Position numbers and translations under genes: made by a program. Below the pieces are notes generated by a model. That model searched no databases, was not told where the DNA came from, and saw only the letters and a program-made list of their open reading frames with translations. Positions 51,487-61,413 of a stretch of 64,000 nt of DNA are shown here, in pieces (within the stretch, counting starts at the first letter, position 1; every line of letters begins with the position of its first letter). Source of the DNA: CAZCTC01 sp964501335 (GTDB taxonomy: Bacteria > Chloroflexota > Anaerolineae > B4-G1 > SLSP01); the NCBI GenBank assembly GCA_964501335.1, contig CAZCTC010000018.1, positions 56,792-120,791 of the forward strand, in the 5' to 3' direction.

Positions 51487-52557
51487 TTATTCTGACTCGG
51501 GAAAAACTTCATCTAAAGCGCGATCGATCAAATAATCAAAGATGCGACGATAGGCCGGACAATAAGGATCGCGGGCCCCGACTCCCGCCACACCGGCATC
51601 ATAAGCGCAGCCTCCCTGACAATAATCGAAATGCAGGCACGCTCCACATTCCTCCCTCACCATCACTTCCCGGGCGGCCAACCGGCCCCAAACGGCCGTC
51701 CGTTCCAGCTCTTCCCAGGCCGGCCGATCCTGAACGCGGCCCATTTCCCAGGCAGAGTGCGGGACAAACCGGTTACAGGGATAGATCCCCCCGTCCGGCG
51801 CCAGAGCCAGATAACGCCCCAAACAGGGACCAAAAGTACAAACCAGGCCCCGGCGGCCCATCATTCCCTGCACCCAATGGTCAAACGCAGACAGCCGGTT
51901 CCGGGTCGGGTCCTGCAAATAGAGATCGAAAAGTCCAATCATCAACTCCGCGTAGCCCTGCGGGGATAAAGCCCACTCCGAGGGTCCCTGATCCAACCCC
52001 GCGACGGCCCCATGGATTGAAAAAGGCAATCCGGCGGTAGCAAAAAAATCAAAAACCTCAGGGTAGAAAGGCATGGAGCGCGAAGTAAAAGTACAGATCA
52101 GGCCCACCTCGAACCCCCGCCCCCGCGCCAGTTGCAAACCCTGCCAGGTACGGCGGAAATAGCCGGCGCCGCGCTGCAAATCATTCAAGGGCTCCGGGCC
52201 GTCCAGACTGCACCCCAATTTCACGCCATACTCCCGAAACAGGTCGCACAAGTCCGGAGTCAACAACCAGAGATTGCTCTGCAGCTTTAATTCCAGCCGT
52301 GCGCCCAAACGCTTACGCAGACAAGGCAATGCATGGCGATACCAGGGAAATCCCACCATTAACGGTTCGCCGCCATGAAAAGTGATCGACAGCAATCCTT
52401 CCGCCGGGACGATTCCGGCCAGCCAATCCACCACCGCATCGAACGTTTCCAGCGACATAGAAGCGCCCTGATTCGGCCCAAAGCAATAAGCGCAGCGGGC
52501 CGTACAGGCAAGCGATGGGATCAACATCCAATGGCGTGCAGAAAGTGAAGGTGCCAT
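51487..52557 (-). CDS. Radical SAM/SPASM peptide- or protein-modifying enzyme
   Basis: The 356-aa protein has the radical SAM cluster CTARCAYCF (Cys18, 22, 25) and GGEP (FHGGEPLM near 65-72). The C-terminal SPASM region has the cysteine order seen in anSME-like and peptide maturases: CLGRYLALAPDGGIYPC, then ECGACLHFDYCQGGC, then PYCPAY. Such enzymes modify side chains of ribosomally made peptides or proteins through a SAM-derived radical. There is no small precursor peptide gene in the 150 bases around it. The start is two bases after the HsdR stop, so it belongs to the defence operon. Confidence 0.85.
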   Translation of the reverse strand: MAPSLSARHWMLIPSLACTARCAYCFGPNQGASMSLETFDAVVDWLAGIVPAEGLLSITFHGGEPLMVGFPWYRHALPCLRKRLGARLELKLQSNLWLLTPDLCDLFREYGVKLGCSLDGPEPLNDLQRGAGYFRRTWQGLQLARGRGFEVGLICTFTSRSMPFYPEVFDFFATAGLPFSIHGAVAGLDQGPSEWALSPQGYAELMIGLFDLYLQDPTRNRLSAFDHWVQGMMGRRGLVCTFGPCLGRYLALAPDGGIYPCNRFVPHSAWEMGRVQDRPAWEELERTAVWGRLAAREVMVREECGACLHFDYCQGGCAYDAGVAGVGARDPYCPAYRRIFDYLIDRALDEVFPESE

Positions 52558-52558
52558 T

Positions 52559-55546
52559 CTAATAATATTCCCTCACATACCCATACGCCCGGTCAAAGAG
52601 ATCCTGATCCGTATGCAGCTTGTACTTCAACAGCGCCTTTCGCAGCTCTTTCTGGACTAGGCGCTCGCCTTGACTGGTGTGCTGCCAATCGGGGAACCGG
52701 ACTTTCTTGACGATCTCATCGATGTCGGCCACGATGCGCTCGACGATGATGTGAGTGTTGGTGTTTTTCGCTTCCTGGAACAGCTCGGTCAGCGCTTCTT
52801 TGGCCCGGTCGCGCTCTTCTTCCGGATCGGTCTCTTTCTCGGCGGCGACGACTTCCTGCGCCAGTTCGAGGATCTGCTTCAGGAATTCCAGACTGGTGAG
52901 GAAACCCTGCTCATGGCGTTCCTTGATCCGCTCCAGCCGCTCCCCCAGAGCAATGAAGCGAGGATGCTTCATATGCTTGCGCAGCCGTGCCACCAGCAGG
53001 ATCTCGATCTCCCGCGCTTTGCGGCCCGGATCTGACTCCTTCAGCAGGTCGTTTAGGACCTGCGCATCGAGCACCAAAGTCTCCACATCGTCCCGCAGGG
53101 ATTCCAGATGCACGTTCTGATTGATCAGCTCGACGGTCTTGGCCCCCAGGGCATGCCAGAGCAGCTTGCCGTTTCCGCTCGGCGGCTTGACCGATTCATA
53201 GACCTGAGTGAGCCAGCAATAGTCTTTCTCGTAAGGGCTGAGGCAGGAATCGGGCGACAGGGCTTCCCAAAGGGTCCCCAAAACCGAATAATCTCCGGCG
53301 AATTGATCGCGGGTGGCGTTGTCGGGCAGACATTGCTGCGCGGCGGCCAGGCCTTCATAGCCCCCCACGCTGCGGTCCACGCCGGCAAAGAACGCCAGGC
53401 ATTTCTGCACTTGCATAGGCAATGCCTGGCGCAATTGTTCGATATTGGAAACGACCTGCTGCACGGCTTTCTCGTCGAAATCCAACGCCTGGGCCACATC
53501 GTCGAAAATGCCGATGTAATCCACGATCAGACCGTGGGTCTTTTCCTGTCCGAAGGTGCGATTCGTCCGGCAGATCGCCTGGAGCAGGTTGTGATCCTTC
53601 ATCGGCTTGTCCAGATACATCACCTGCAAGATGGGCGCATCGAAGCCGGTGAGCAATTTGCTGGTAACGATGATAAACTGGAACGGATCGGCCGGATCGC
53701 GAAACCGATCGAGCAACTTCTCCTCGGCTTCTTTCTCCCGGATATGCCGCTTCCATTCGGGCGGATCGTTTTGCGCCGTCGTCATGACGATGGCACTGGC
53801 CTCGGGTCCCACCAATTCATCCAAAACCTGCTTATAGAGCACGCAGCATTCCCGATCGAAAACCACAATCTGCGCTTTGAAACCGTTGGGCTCCACCTTT
53901 TGCTTGAAATGGCGAACCATATGCTGCACCACAGCCCTGATCCGTTCGGGGTTCTTCACCAGGACGGCCATCCGCGCCGCCCGGCGGGCCAGTTCATCGC
54001 TGTCGGCCTCGCTCAAATTGCCGGTGAGGGTCCGATAGGCTTCATCGATGGCGGCCCGGTCGATCTTGAGCCGCACTTCCGGCGCCTCGAAATGCAACGG
54101 CAGGGTGGCATGATCGCGGATGGAATCCTGGAAAGAATAGCGGCTCATATACCCCTGCTCGTCCTCGTCGGCGCCGAAGGCCCAGAAGGTATTGTGATCG
54201 GCGCGGTTGATCGGGGTGCCGGTCAGGCCAAACAGAAAGGCGTTGGGCAGGGCATCACGCATGTTGCGGCCCAGGTCGCCTTCTTGAGTACGATGGGCTT
54301 CATCGACCATGACGATGATGTTCGAGCGCTCGTTGAGCCGGCCGCCGGCCTCGGCAAATTTATGGATCGTGGTGATCAATACTTTGCGGGCATCCTGCTT
54401 CAGTAAGGCCTGCAGCTCTTCCCGGCTTGCCGCGCTGACCATGTTGGGCACATCGGTCGCATTGAACGTGGCGGTGATCTGGGTATCGAGGTCGATGCGG
54501 TCCACCACAATAATCACGGTGGGATTGCCGAGCTGAGGATGGAGCCGCAGCTTCTGCGCGGCAAAGACCATCAACAACGACTTGCCGCTGCCCTGGAAAT
54601 GCCAGATAAGCCCCTTTTTGGGGTATCCCTTGAGCACCCGGGCCACGATCTGATTGGTGGTCTCGTACTGTTGATAGCGGCAGATGAGCTTGATCCGGCG
54701 GTATTTTTTATCGGTGGCAAAGAGGGTGAAATTCAGGGCGATATCGAGCACGACCTCCGGCCGCAGCATGTTCTGGACGGCCAGTTGGACATCGATCAGG
54801 CTCCCCTCCCCTTGAGCACTGCCGCCGAATCGAGGTCCGGTACCGATCCGCCAGGGGCCCCAATCTTCGATCGGCATCTTGACCGCGCCGTAGCGGAACA
54901 GCTTGCCTTCGGAGGCAAAGGAGAAGACATTGGGGACGAACATGGCCGGCGCTTCTTTTTCATAGATCTGGTTGATCTGGAAAGCGCCGTCGAACCAGGT
55001 CACCGCGCTGCGGGTCGGGGTCTTGACCTCGCCGATGACCAGGGGCAGGCCGTTGACGACGAAGACGATATCGAAGCGCTTCTCCACCGCGCCGGCCTGA
55101 TAGGTCCATTGATGGGTCACCACCAGCCGGTTCCGGCCGGGATCGGAAAAATCCACCAGCCGCACCGGCGTATGCTCGCCGGCCGGACCGAAGGGCAGGC
55201 TCTTTTCGCCCCGCACCCACGCCATGAAATTCTCATTGGCCCGCACCAGCCCGTCGGCCTGGACGGAGAGCAGGCAGGCCCGCAAATTGTAAATCACCTC
55301 GTCGGCGCGATCGGGCCGGGCGGCAATTTCGGGATTGAGCCGGATCAGCGCCTCGCGCAACCAGGGCTCTACCAGCACTTCATCCGGCCGGCGAGGAATG
55401 CCGGTGTGAGGGAGATAAGCCCAGCGAACTCCCGGCAAAGCGGCCCCGGCATATTTCGCCGGATCTTCCTGTACGACGCCCGCCGGTTTCCGGGTAACTG
55501 CATCCAGAATCATCTGTTCGACCGTATTGGACTCGGTGAAGGTCAT
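52559..55546 (-). CDS. hsdR: Type I restriction enzyme R subunit (HsdR)
   Basis: The 995-aa protein has the N-terminal nuclease (FDIVFVVNGL then VIGEVKTP, residues about 157-176, giving D and ExK), the RecA-like motor with P-loop WHFQGSGKSLLMV (about 312-325), MVDEAHRTQEG (about 408-418), and LTGFDAPILQVMYLD in motif V, as expected for HsdR. It cuts DNA lacking the modification made by HsdM. Its ATG overlaps the GajB stop (ATGA), so expression is tied to the gene before it. HsdS is 8 kb upstream in the same operon, so the usual hsdRMS set is interrupted by other defence genes. Confidence 0.92.
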   Translation of the reverse strand: MTFTESNTVEQMILDAVTRKPAGVVQEDPAKYAGAALPGVRWAYLPHTGIPRRPDEVLVEPWLREALIRLNPEIAARPDRADEVIYNLRACLLSVQADGLVRANENFMAWVRGEKSLPFGPAGEHTPVRLVDFSDPGRNRLVVTHQWTYQAGAVEKRFDIVFVVNGLPLVIGEVKTPTRSAVTWFDGAFQINQIYEKEAPAMFVPNVFSFASEGKLFRYGAVKMPIEDWGPWRIGTGPRFGGSAQGEGSLIDVQLAVQNMLRPEVVLDIALNFTLFATDKKYRRIKLICRYQQYETTNQIVARVLKGYPKKGLIWHFQGSGKSLLMVFAAQKLRLHPQLGNPTVIIVVDRIDLDTQITATFNATDVPNMVSAASREELQALLKQDARKVLITTIHKFAEAGGRLNERSNIIVMVDEAHRTQEGDLGRNMRDALPNAFLFGLTGTPINRADHNTFWAFGADEDEQGYMSRYSFQDSIRDHATLPLHFEAPEVRLKIDRAAIDEAYRTLTGNLSEADSDELARRAARMAVLVKNPERIRAVVQHMVRHFKQKVEPNGFKAQIVVFDRECCVLYKQVLDELVGPEASAIVMTTAQNDPPEWKRHIREKEAEEKLLDRFRDPADPFQFIIVTSKLLTGFDAPILQVMYLDKPMKDHNLLQAICRTNRTFGQEKTHGLIVDYIGIFDDVAQALDFDEKAVQQVVSNIEQLRQALPMQVQKCLAFFAGVDRSVGGYEGLAAAQQCLPDNATRDQFAGDYSVLGTLWEALSPDSCLSPYEKDYCWLTQVYESVKPPSGNGKLLWHALGAKTVELINQNVHLESLRDDVETLVLDAQVLNDLLKESDPGRKAREIEILLVARLRKHMKHPRFIALGERLERIKERHEQGFLTSLEFLKQILELAQEVVAAEKETDPEEERDRAKEALTELFQEAKNTNTHIIVERIVADIDEIVKKVRFPDWQHTSQGERLVQKELRKALLKYKLHTDQDLFDRAYGYVREYY

Positions 55547-57536
55547 CGCGGGCCGCCTTTATCTCCAATTAACTCCGATACAGTGCGAATCTTCCAACCA
55601 TTTTTTTCTAAACCATCTCTATGTTTTTCAATCTTGTCAACCTGACAAGCAAAAGCCAATAAATGGGTAGGACGACTGAAAGCCACATGCGCTACTTTTA
55701 AATTTTCTCGATGGCGAACCAATTCTAATTCTTTTGGAATCCGCTTTCCCTTAAGGAAATTAACCAATCGTTCAGAATCGGAATCCCCATAATAATCAGT
55801 TTCCAAATACAATGTGGCAGTGTGCGTTTCCCCTTTGACAGAATGAACTGTCCCAATATAAACAAGGATTCCATCCTCAGAAATAAATTGATTCTTCACT
55901 TTCGCTGCATCGCGTTTTTTCAATGCTGGATCTATTTCATTATTATTTAAAAAATCAACGGTTTTATTGTTTAATGACCAAACTTGTTTTATTGCAAATT
56001 TAATCTGATCTCGAATTTCGATCAAAGGCGCATCTGAATTAAGCGCCAACAAAAAATATTTAGACATTTTTTCTCTAAAGCTGTAGTAAAACTCCTCATT
56101 CTCACGTTGTAAAAAAGAATCAACTGAAGCTACTAGATAATTTCGACCTGATATTGCATCCTTGACGTCTGCTATATCTAAAACATGAACTATGGCCTGT
56201 AATATAACTTCCCAAAAATGGCTGGCCCCTTCGCTCTTTGCTATTTGAACAGCACAAGCAACATAAGAAATCAAATTTGGAAAACCTTTACTTTGTCCAC
56301 GAAATGATTTATCAAAAGAAGGAAAATAAATAGGAATGCACAAACTACCATCAACCTTATCCTTACCAATCCATCCAATAGCTTTATAAATTCCTCCAGC
56401 TGGCAATAAAGGACGGAACTCTTTGATCAAATATGAAAAAGCAGGAATTACCAACTGCTCTTCTCCAGATTTATAAGCAAGCAGATGGGGAGGCAATGAA
56501 GATATGGGATCAAATCCACGTAAAGTAATCTTCTCTTCCAATCTAACCGCAGTCAATAAATTGGCTATAGTCATCCCATACCGTCGAGAATCTGAAAAGA
56601 AAAGAGGGTCTTTAGGTTCCCAATATTCTTTACTGTGAACACGGCTATGATAGATTGCCTGATTAGGATCACCAATCCTTTGAATGATTATTTCTGGATC
56701 TTGCGGAAAAGTTTTCTCAAGTATCTCAACTTGAGTTTCATCTGAATCTTGCATTTCATCTAAAAAGACAAATGCAAACCTATTTCGGAATAAAAGAGGA
56801 ATATTCTTATTATTAGAAAGATAAAGCAATGCCAAAGGGAAAACGTCTTGATATCGCAAATACCCTTTTTCTAATAACCCATATTTTGCTAAATGAATAG
56901 ATTCATAACTTTCAGCTGGATTCTTCTGACCTTTTACCACAACCCTATCTGTATCAGTTCGATAATAAGTAACATAGCCGCCTTCAAAACGGAATGCAAG
57001 ATCAACAAAAAATCCCGCTTAATATCAATCTGTTCTTTCCACGGCAAATCTCGAATTCTCTCTTGAAGCTGTCCCCAAATAGCTTTATTTCCGGCAAGAT
57101 TCCGTAGAGAAAACTCCTCAGAAGCTTTCACGCGATAATACTCGTCATCAATTCTAATCTGACGGTGACCAAACCGATCTATATAAGCTGGATTGGCAAG
57201 ATATTTGCCAACAAAAGAATGTATTGTTCCAAAAAAATTAGGATATCGAAAAAGTAGCGCAGAGGCAATTCCAGCCCTTTTTTTTATTTCATCAATTGCC
57301 ACATTTGTATGAGTAAGAACACAAATGCCGCGCCCATCGGCAAAAGGCATTTTCCTGGCAAGAATTAAAAGCTTTGCTAAAAGTGCCGTAGTTTTACCAC
57401 TTCCAGGACAAGCCACTACATCCCGAGAATCCATACATTTAATAAAGTTTCGCCGTTCTTCATTGAATTCACACCCGGGTGGTAATAATAATTTCTCAGC
57501 GTAAGCAATATCTTCATCAGTAATATTAAGGTTCAT
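55543..57536 (-). pseudogene. gajB: GajB-like UvrD/Rep helicase, one-base frameshift
   Basis: Two frames together make one helicase of about 664 aa. The first (57536 to about 57013) holds VVACPGSGKTTALLA. The second (entered in the shifted frame and annotated from 56940) holds FVFLDEMQDSDETQ, GDPNQAIYHSR, IGTVHSVKGETH and VAFSRPTHLLA, that is motifs I, II, III/IV, V and VI of UvrD-like helicases. At a run of six T (A6 at 57007-57012 on the + strand) one T is missing: with seven T the frame reads DFFVDLAFRFEGGYVTYY and continues in phase. The partner is GajA just upstream. Could be a sequencing error, a decayed gene or slippage-controlled expression. Confidence 0.8.
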
Positions 57537-59418
57537 GAGGAACCTCCCGGGGCTTGGTCACGTAATAAATCGCATCAAGAATGTATTGAAGACTCATCGC
57601 CTCTTCAATTTGCGACTTTAATTGCTCCTGCCCTACTGTTTTCAACCTTTGCTCAAGAATTTCCGCGAACACTTGAGCAGTTACAGCTTTGGAAATTTCC
57701 TTATCCAGCATTGTTTCTTGATATATTTTATAGGCTATTTTTTCATCCATTCGAGGTTCGTCATTCCAAAGTTTTTCCCAGTTCAAAAAATCCGATCTAA
57801 CTTTTTCTCGAACTTCTATAATCTTATTATCCTGAAGTAGTCCTGTCTTGGCATTATCCATCTTCTCAGCTGTTAACAAGGCCTCATAAAAATCTTTTTT
57901 AAAAGATGAAAGTGAAATTTCATATTCCAGAGTCCAATTAGGTGATACAAAAACTGAAACCTCTTTATTAGTAAAATCTTGTAGGCCTTTTCTCCTACTA
58001 GCTTTTGCCATTTCAATCTTCTCCGGAGTATAGGCACAATCTTGAGCAGCCTCTAAGGGTTTGACATCCATATCAGTAATTAAAGCAACCTTAATCCCCA
58101 TAAGGGCATTATCCTCACGATGAAAAATCTTAACAAAATGAGAAAAAGCAGTACTTCCAACGTTAATTATCGACACACCGTAATGATGAAGTGGACGATC
58201 AACTATTTTCGCTAAAGTAGGAATCAAGAGATTTTCGGCAGCCCCCTCTACGAGTAAAACCCCCCGAGCAAAAAACAAATTTGCTTTTGTTGCATCCAAA
58301 AATCGATAAAGGAAATCATAGTTTTTCTGGTCAAGCTTTGTATATTCTTTTCCTAATGGAAAAGCTTGAGTACCTTTACAAATAATTAAACTATCAAGAG
58401 GAATGCTGGAAGCCATAGTAGTGCTATGAGTCGACAGAATATACTGGCCTTTTGTGGCCTTCTCTTCCAAATAATGAATCAAACGCAGCTGAGCTTGAGG
58501 ATGCAAGTGAGCTTCTAGTTCTTCTATTAAAGCCAGTCTTAGTCCATAATTCTCTTCAGACTGCAACAGCAATAATTCAGCTGCTACAAATAAAAGATTG
58601 GCATCACCAAGACCGCAAGGATTTGTATCTAGCGACAATGAAAGTCGCTGAAGAATGTCGGCCAAATTACCGCTAGATATATGAACAAAGGCCTCATGAG
58701 TCTCATTTATAGGGAAAAATGCATCCAGGTAAATCTTTAATGCTTTCATTAACTGGTTAGCACCCGCAACATTGTCAATGCTAAAATATTCTTCGATAGA
58801 TTGGTTAGCCTGATTAAATATAGTTTCAAGCTCGTGCTCATCATTATTTTCCTTCTGAAAAAGTGAATGAGCCCTGAGAATCTGAGCAAAACGAGATCGC
58901 CTTCCAGCCGTTAATTCCCCATCAGCATCTCTTAACGGCTTAAGATAAATAACTCGTAATAACGCCCGAGCTTCCCCATCCATGGGAATTCCTACAGCAT
59001 CCGCTCCGGCCCGTAAATCAGTAACAATTCGATCTCCTTTTATCCGTGCCGTCAAACGAATTTTAAGGACGAACCGACGTTCTTTATTAATCTCCTCTGT
59101 GCCAATCCATTCAAGAAAATGACTTGCTTCTTGTTCTGAAAAACCTTTAAAAACACATTCTATTTTTAAATCCTGTGCCTCTGTATCCCCACTTACATGG
59201 AAATCGGTTTCTTCAATACGATTCAAATCACCACTTTCGGTCCCCAACGTATAACGGATTGCATCTATAATCGCTGTTTTTCCAGAATCATTTTCGCCGA
59301 TCAGGACATTAAGTCCTTTACTAAATGAAACGGAAACGCCAGGTTGTGAGGTTTCAAAGGCATCACCCTTGATGCCGTATTTTCTGAAATTCCAGAGGTT
59401 TACTTGAGAGAGGTACAT
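57526..59418 (-). CDS. gajA: GajA-like OLD-family nuclease (Gabija)
   Basis: The 630-aa protein has an SMC/ABC-like ATPase N-terminus (VLIGENDSGKTAIIDAIR at about residues 34-51; Walker B LALIEELEAHLHPQAQ near 292-307) and a C-terminal TOPRIM nuclease (VLLVEGAAENLLIPTL near 388-403 and VALITDMD near 443-450). It is encoded directly before a UvrD-like helicase gene (11-base overlap), so this is the Gabija pair. GajA is known to nick phage DNA when nucleotide levels fall. Gene is AT-rich, unlike HsdR. Confidence 0.88.
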   Translation of the reverse strand: MYLSQVNLWNFRKYGIKGDAFETSQPGVSVSFSKGLNVLIGENDSGKTAIIDAIRYTLGTESGDLNRIEETDFHVSGDTEAQDLKIECVFKGFSEQEASHFLEWIGTEEINKERRFVLKIRLTARIKGDRIVTDLRAGADAVGIPMDGEARALLRVIYLKPLRDADGELTAGRRSRFAQILRAHSLFQKENNDEHELETIFNQANQSIEEYFSIDNVAGANQLMKALKIYLDAFFPINETHEAFVHISSGNLADILQRLSLSLDTNPCGLGDANLLFVAAELLLLQSEENYGLRLALIEELEAHLHPQAQLRLIHYLEEKATKGQYILSTHSTTMASSIPLDSLIICKGTQAFPLGKEYTKLDQKNYDFLYRFLDATKANLFFARGVLLVEGAAENLLIPTLAKIVDRPLHHYGVSIINVGSTAFSHFVKIFHREDNALMGIKVALITDMDVKPLEAAQDCAYTPEKIEMAKASRRKGLQDFTNKEVSVFVSPNWTLEYEISLSSFKKDFYEALLTAEKMDNAKTGLLQDNKIIEVREKVRSDFLNWEKLWNDEPRMDEKIAYKIYQETMLDKEISKAVTAQVFAEILEQRLKTVGQEQLKSQIEEAMSLQYILDAIYYVTKPREVPHEP

Positions 59419-59501
59419 AGTCAGATCCTTTCGTTTGAATGTTTCCGGAACCGACAGCGATTAAACAAAAACCAACAACAGATTTAAACCAAACCTTTAA
59501 C

Positions 59502-60002
59502 TCACATCATAAAATCCGCATCCGGGCAAATAAACTCCACTCGCACCCCATTCCGTTTCAATGCTTCCCGATAATCCCACCAATCGCTATCCACCGCATT
59601 GAGAACCGGTGGATGCTCTGGATGGGCACAGGCCACTGCAACGAATTTATGATCCGAAGCATCGAACCCCGTCAACTCAGGATCTTCAGGAAACTCTTCA
59701 AATTCACGGGGTTGCGCCGGATCTCCAACTGAATGAATACATACCGACAGGTCACATCGAGCCGGATTGCTACGATTCGTCAAAACCCACTTCAGGAAAG
59801 CATCCCCTGGGCCTGGTTGCCCACTCGAATGAAGTTTATGTTGATATTCACCCAAAATGTGCCACCCGTCATCGAGTACTAAAACATCGCTTTCCAGGGC
59901 TTGCTGTAATCGCCTGATACAATTCAAGACACAGGCTACCGAAGCCTGTTCTGACTTTTTGTTGGCAACCAGAGGAACATTGGTATCGATGAGGATTTTC
60001 AT
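59502..60002 (-). CDS. PIN-domain-like nuclease
   Basis: The 166-aa protein begins MKILIDTNVPLVANKKSEQ, the Asp-x-Asn start of a PIN nuclease. FDASDHKFVAVA (about residues 112-123) gives the next acidic pair and NAVDSDWW (about 134-141) the last one. Helices lie between. It follows the DUF3696-type ATPase by three bases, so the two are one unit, probably a guard ATPase with its nuclease effector. PIN toxins usually cut RNA. The upstream gap 59419-59501 carries only the start region of gajA. Confidence 0.7.
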   Translation of the reverse strand: MKILIDTNVPLVANKKSEQASVACVLNCIRRLQQALESDVLVLDDGWHILGEYQHKLHSSGQPGPGDAFLKWVLTNRSNPARCDLSVCIHSVGDPAQPREFEEFPEDPELTGFDASDHKFVAVACAHPEHPPVLNAVDSDWWDYREALKRNGVRVEFICPDADFMM

Positions 60003-60005
60003 AGC

Positions 60006-61388
60006 TCAGACGCTTTTCTCTTCGTCATTACAGGCCTGGCGCCGGCGCATTTCTGCCTCAGCCATGGCCACCAGATCCCCCATCTCGTCCCCGAAAAAGT
60101 CCTTGGGCCAGTTGGTGATATTGCCGTATTCGTCCAGGTTCAGAGGTTCCAATCTGGATTCCCCACCTTCAAATTTTGTAAAATAAAGGGCCGTCTGATC
60201 CGCCGTCAGTTCTTCTTCGGCAATCCGCCGCTGCAACCGATGCAACAAATGCTCGCTGTGACTCTCCAGAATGATCTGAATATGATTAGTCTTGATCGCA
60301 TCGATGAAAACATCGGCCAGACCAGCCTGAACCGCCGGATGCAAATGGATCTCCGGCTGCTCCAGGATAATGGTAGACCCCGGCGGTGCATAAAAACAAA
60401 GAATCAATACAGGTAAAATTTGAGATACTCCGAAACCAACATCCGTAATCAATACTTCAGAAGAATCGGCCGAACGTTTTACCCGAACCTCATAATCACT
60501 ACGACCTGGCGCTATTAACGTCACTACAAACGATTCGATAAGCCCCAATTTTTGCAACCATTCAGCAATTCGCTTTTCTACTTCTATTAATCTTGGAGTG
60601 GAAAATGGATCTTCCTCCCATTTCCGGGTAGCCAACAAAGCCGGAATTGACCGCTCCCCACGTCGTCCTACATCTTGAGGTTCATCACCAGCCCATCCAT
60701 AGATTCGAAGAGGATATTCACGTAACGGTCCTAAATAAAAAATATTTTCAAAAAGGTTCTGAAAAGCGAACTCCATATCAGAAAGCGCGCCAGCATTTTG
60801 ATAAGCTGTTTTCGCCTGATCAGGAAAACCATAACATTTCACAGGTGAAGGCAACGGATCAACCTCACCCCGCACCGGTATTAACTCGTAATTCTCATGA
60901 ATTAAAGAATATTGATTTGGAGATTCAAGCTGCATTCCAAGAATACAAAGATCCTCTCCATAATAAAAACCATACTTGAACTGACCGACACTGATGGCCT
61001 CTGATGTTCCTAATATTTCGGCCGAAAACTTAAATTCACCGACTCCAAAAGCTTCATCAAACCCTGATTCAGGATCGTCAACAAATAATTCACCTAATGC
61101 CGGCATCCATTGAATGGAAAACTCCAACTCTGCCGGCAACTGGTGCCCCCACACGATATCGGAAAACGTCCCCAGATCCACATAGGCACGTTCGTCCCTG
61201 CCCGTGGAGGTATACAGCACCCGCTTGCGATCCGCCGACTCGACCGTCTGTTTGAGCATCAACAGCCACTGCAACAGCGCCGTTTTGCCCGAGCTGTTCG
61301 CCCCGAAGATCGCGGTGATCGGCGCCAGGCGCATTTCGCCGGTGTCGCGCCACGACTTGAAATTCTCGATTCTCAATTGGGTAATCAT
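60006..61388 (-). CDS. DUF3696-type AAA ATPase
   Basis: The 460-aa protein has IFGANSSGKTALLQWLLML (about residues 28-46) and STIILEQPEIHLHPAVQ (about 350-366), an SMC/OLD-like ATPase pair, and a C-terminal LEPLNLDEYGNITNWPKDFFGD, which is the typical ending of DUF3696 proteins. A recognisable nuclease domain is absent; the function would come from the PIN-like gene behind it. ATPases of this group are frequent sensors in phage defence. Confidence 0.75.
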   Translation of the reverse strand: MITQLRIENFKSWRDTGEMRLAPITAIFGANSSGKTALLQWLLMLKQTVESADRKRVLYTSTGRDERAYVDLGTFSDIVWGHQLPAELEFSIQWMPALGELFVDDPESGFDEAFGVGEFKFSAEILGTSEAISVGQFKYGFYYGEDLCILGMQLESPNQYSLIHENYELIPVRGEVDPLPSPVKCYGFPDQAKTAYQNAGALSDMEFAFQNLFENIFYLGPLREYPLRIYGWAGDEPQDVGRRGERSIPALLATRKWEEDPFSTPRLIEVEKRIAEWLQKLGLIESFVVTLIAPGRSDYEVRVKRSADSSEVLITDVGFGVSQILPVLILCFYAPPGSTIILEQPEIHLHPAVQAGLADVFIDAIKTNHIQIILESHSEHLLHRLQRRIAEEELTADQTALYFTKFEGGESRLEPLNLDEYGNITNWPKDFFGDEMGDLVAMAEAEMRRRQACNDEEKSV

Positions 61389-61413
61389 TCCCTTCCCCCT
61401 TTACGCCGCAAAA

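Noticed and set aside
53108..54406. 432-aa + strand frame opposite hsdR
   Set aside because: It is a mirror of the HsdR coding strand; HsdR motifs are clear on the - strand.
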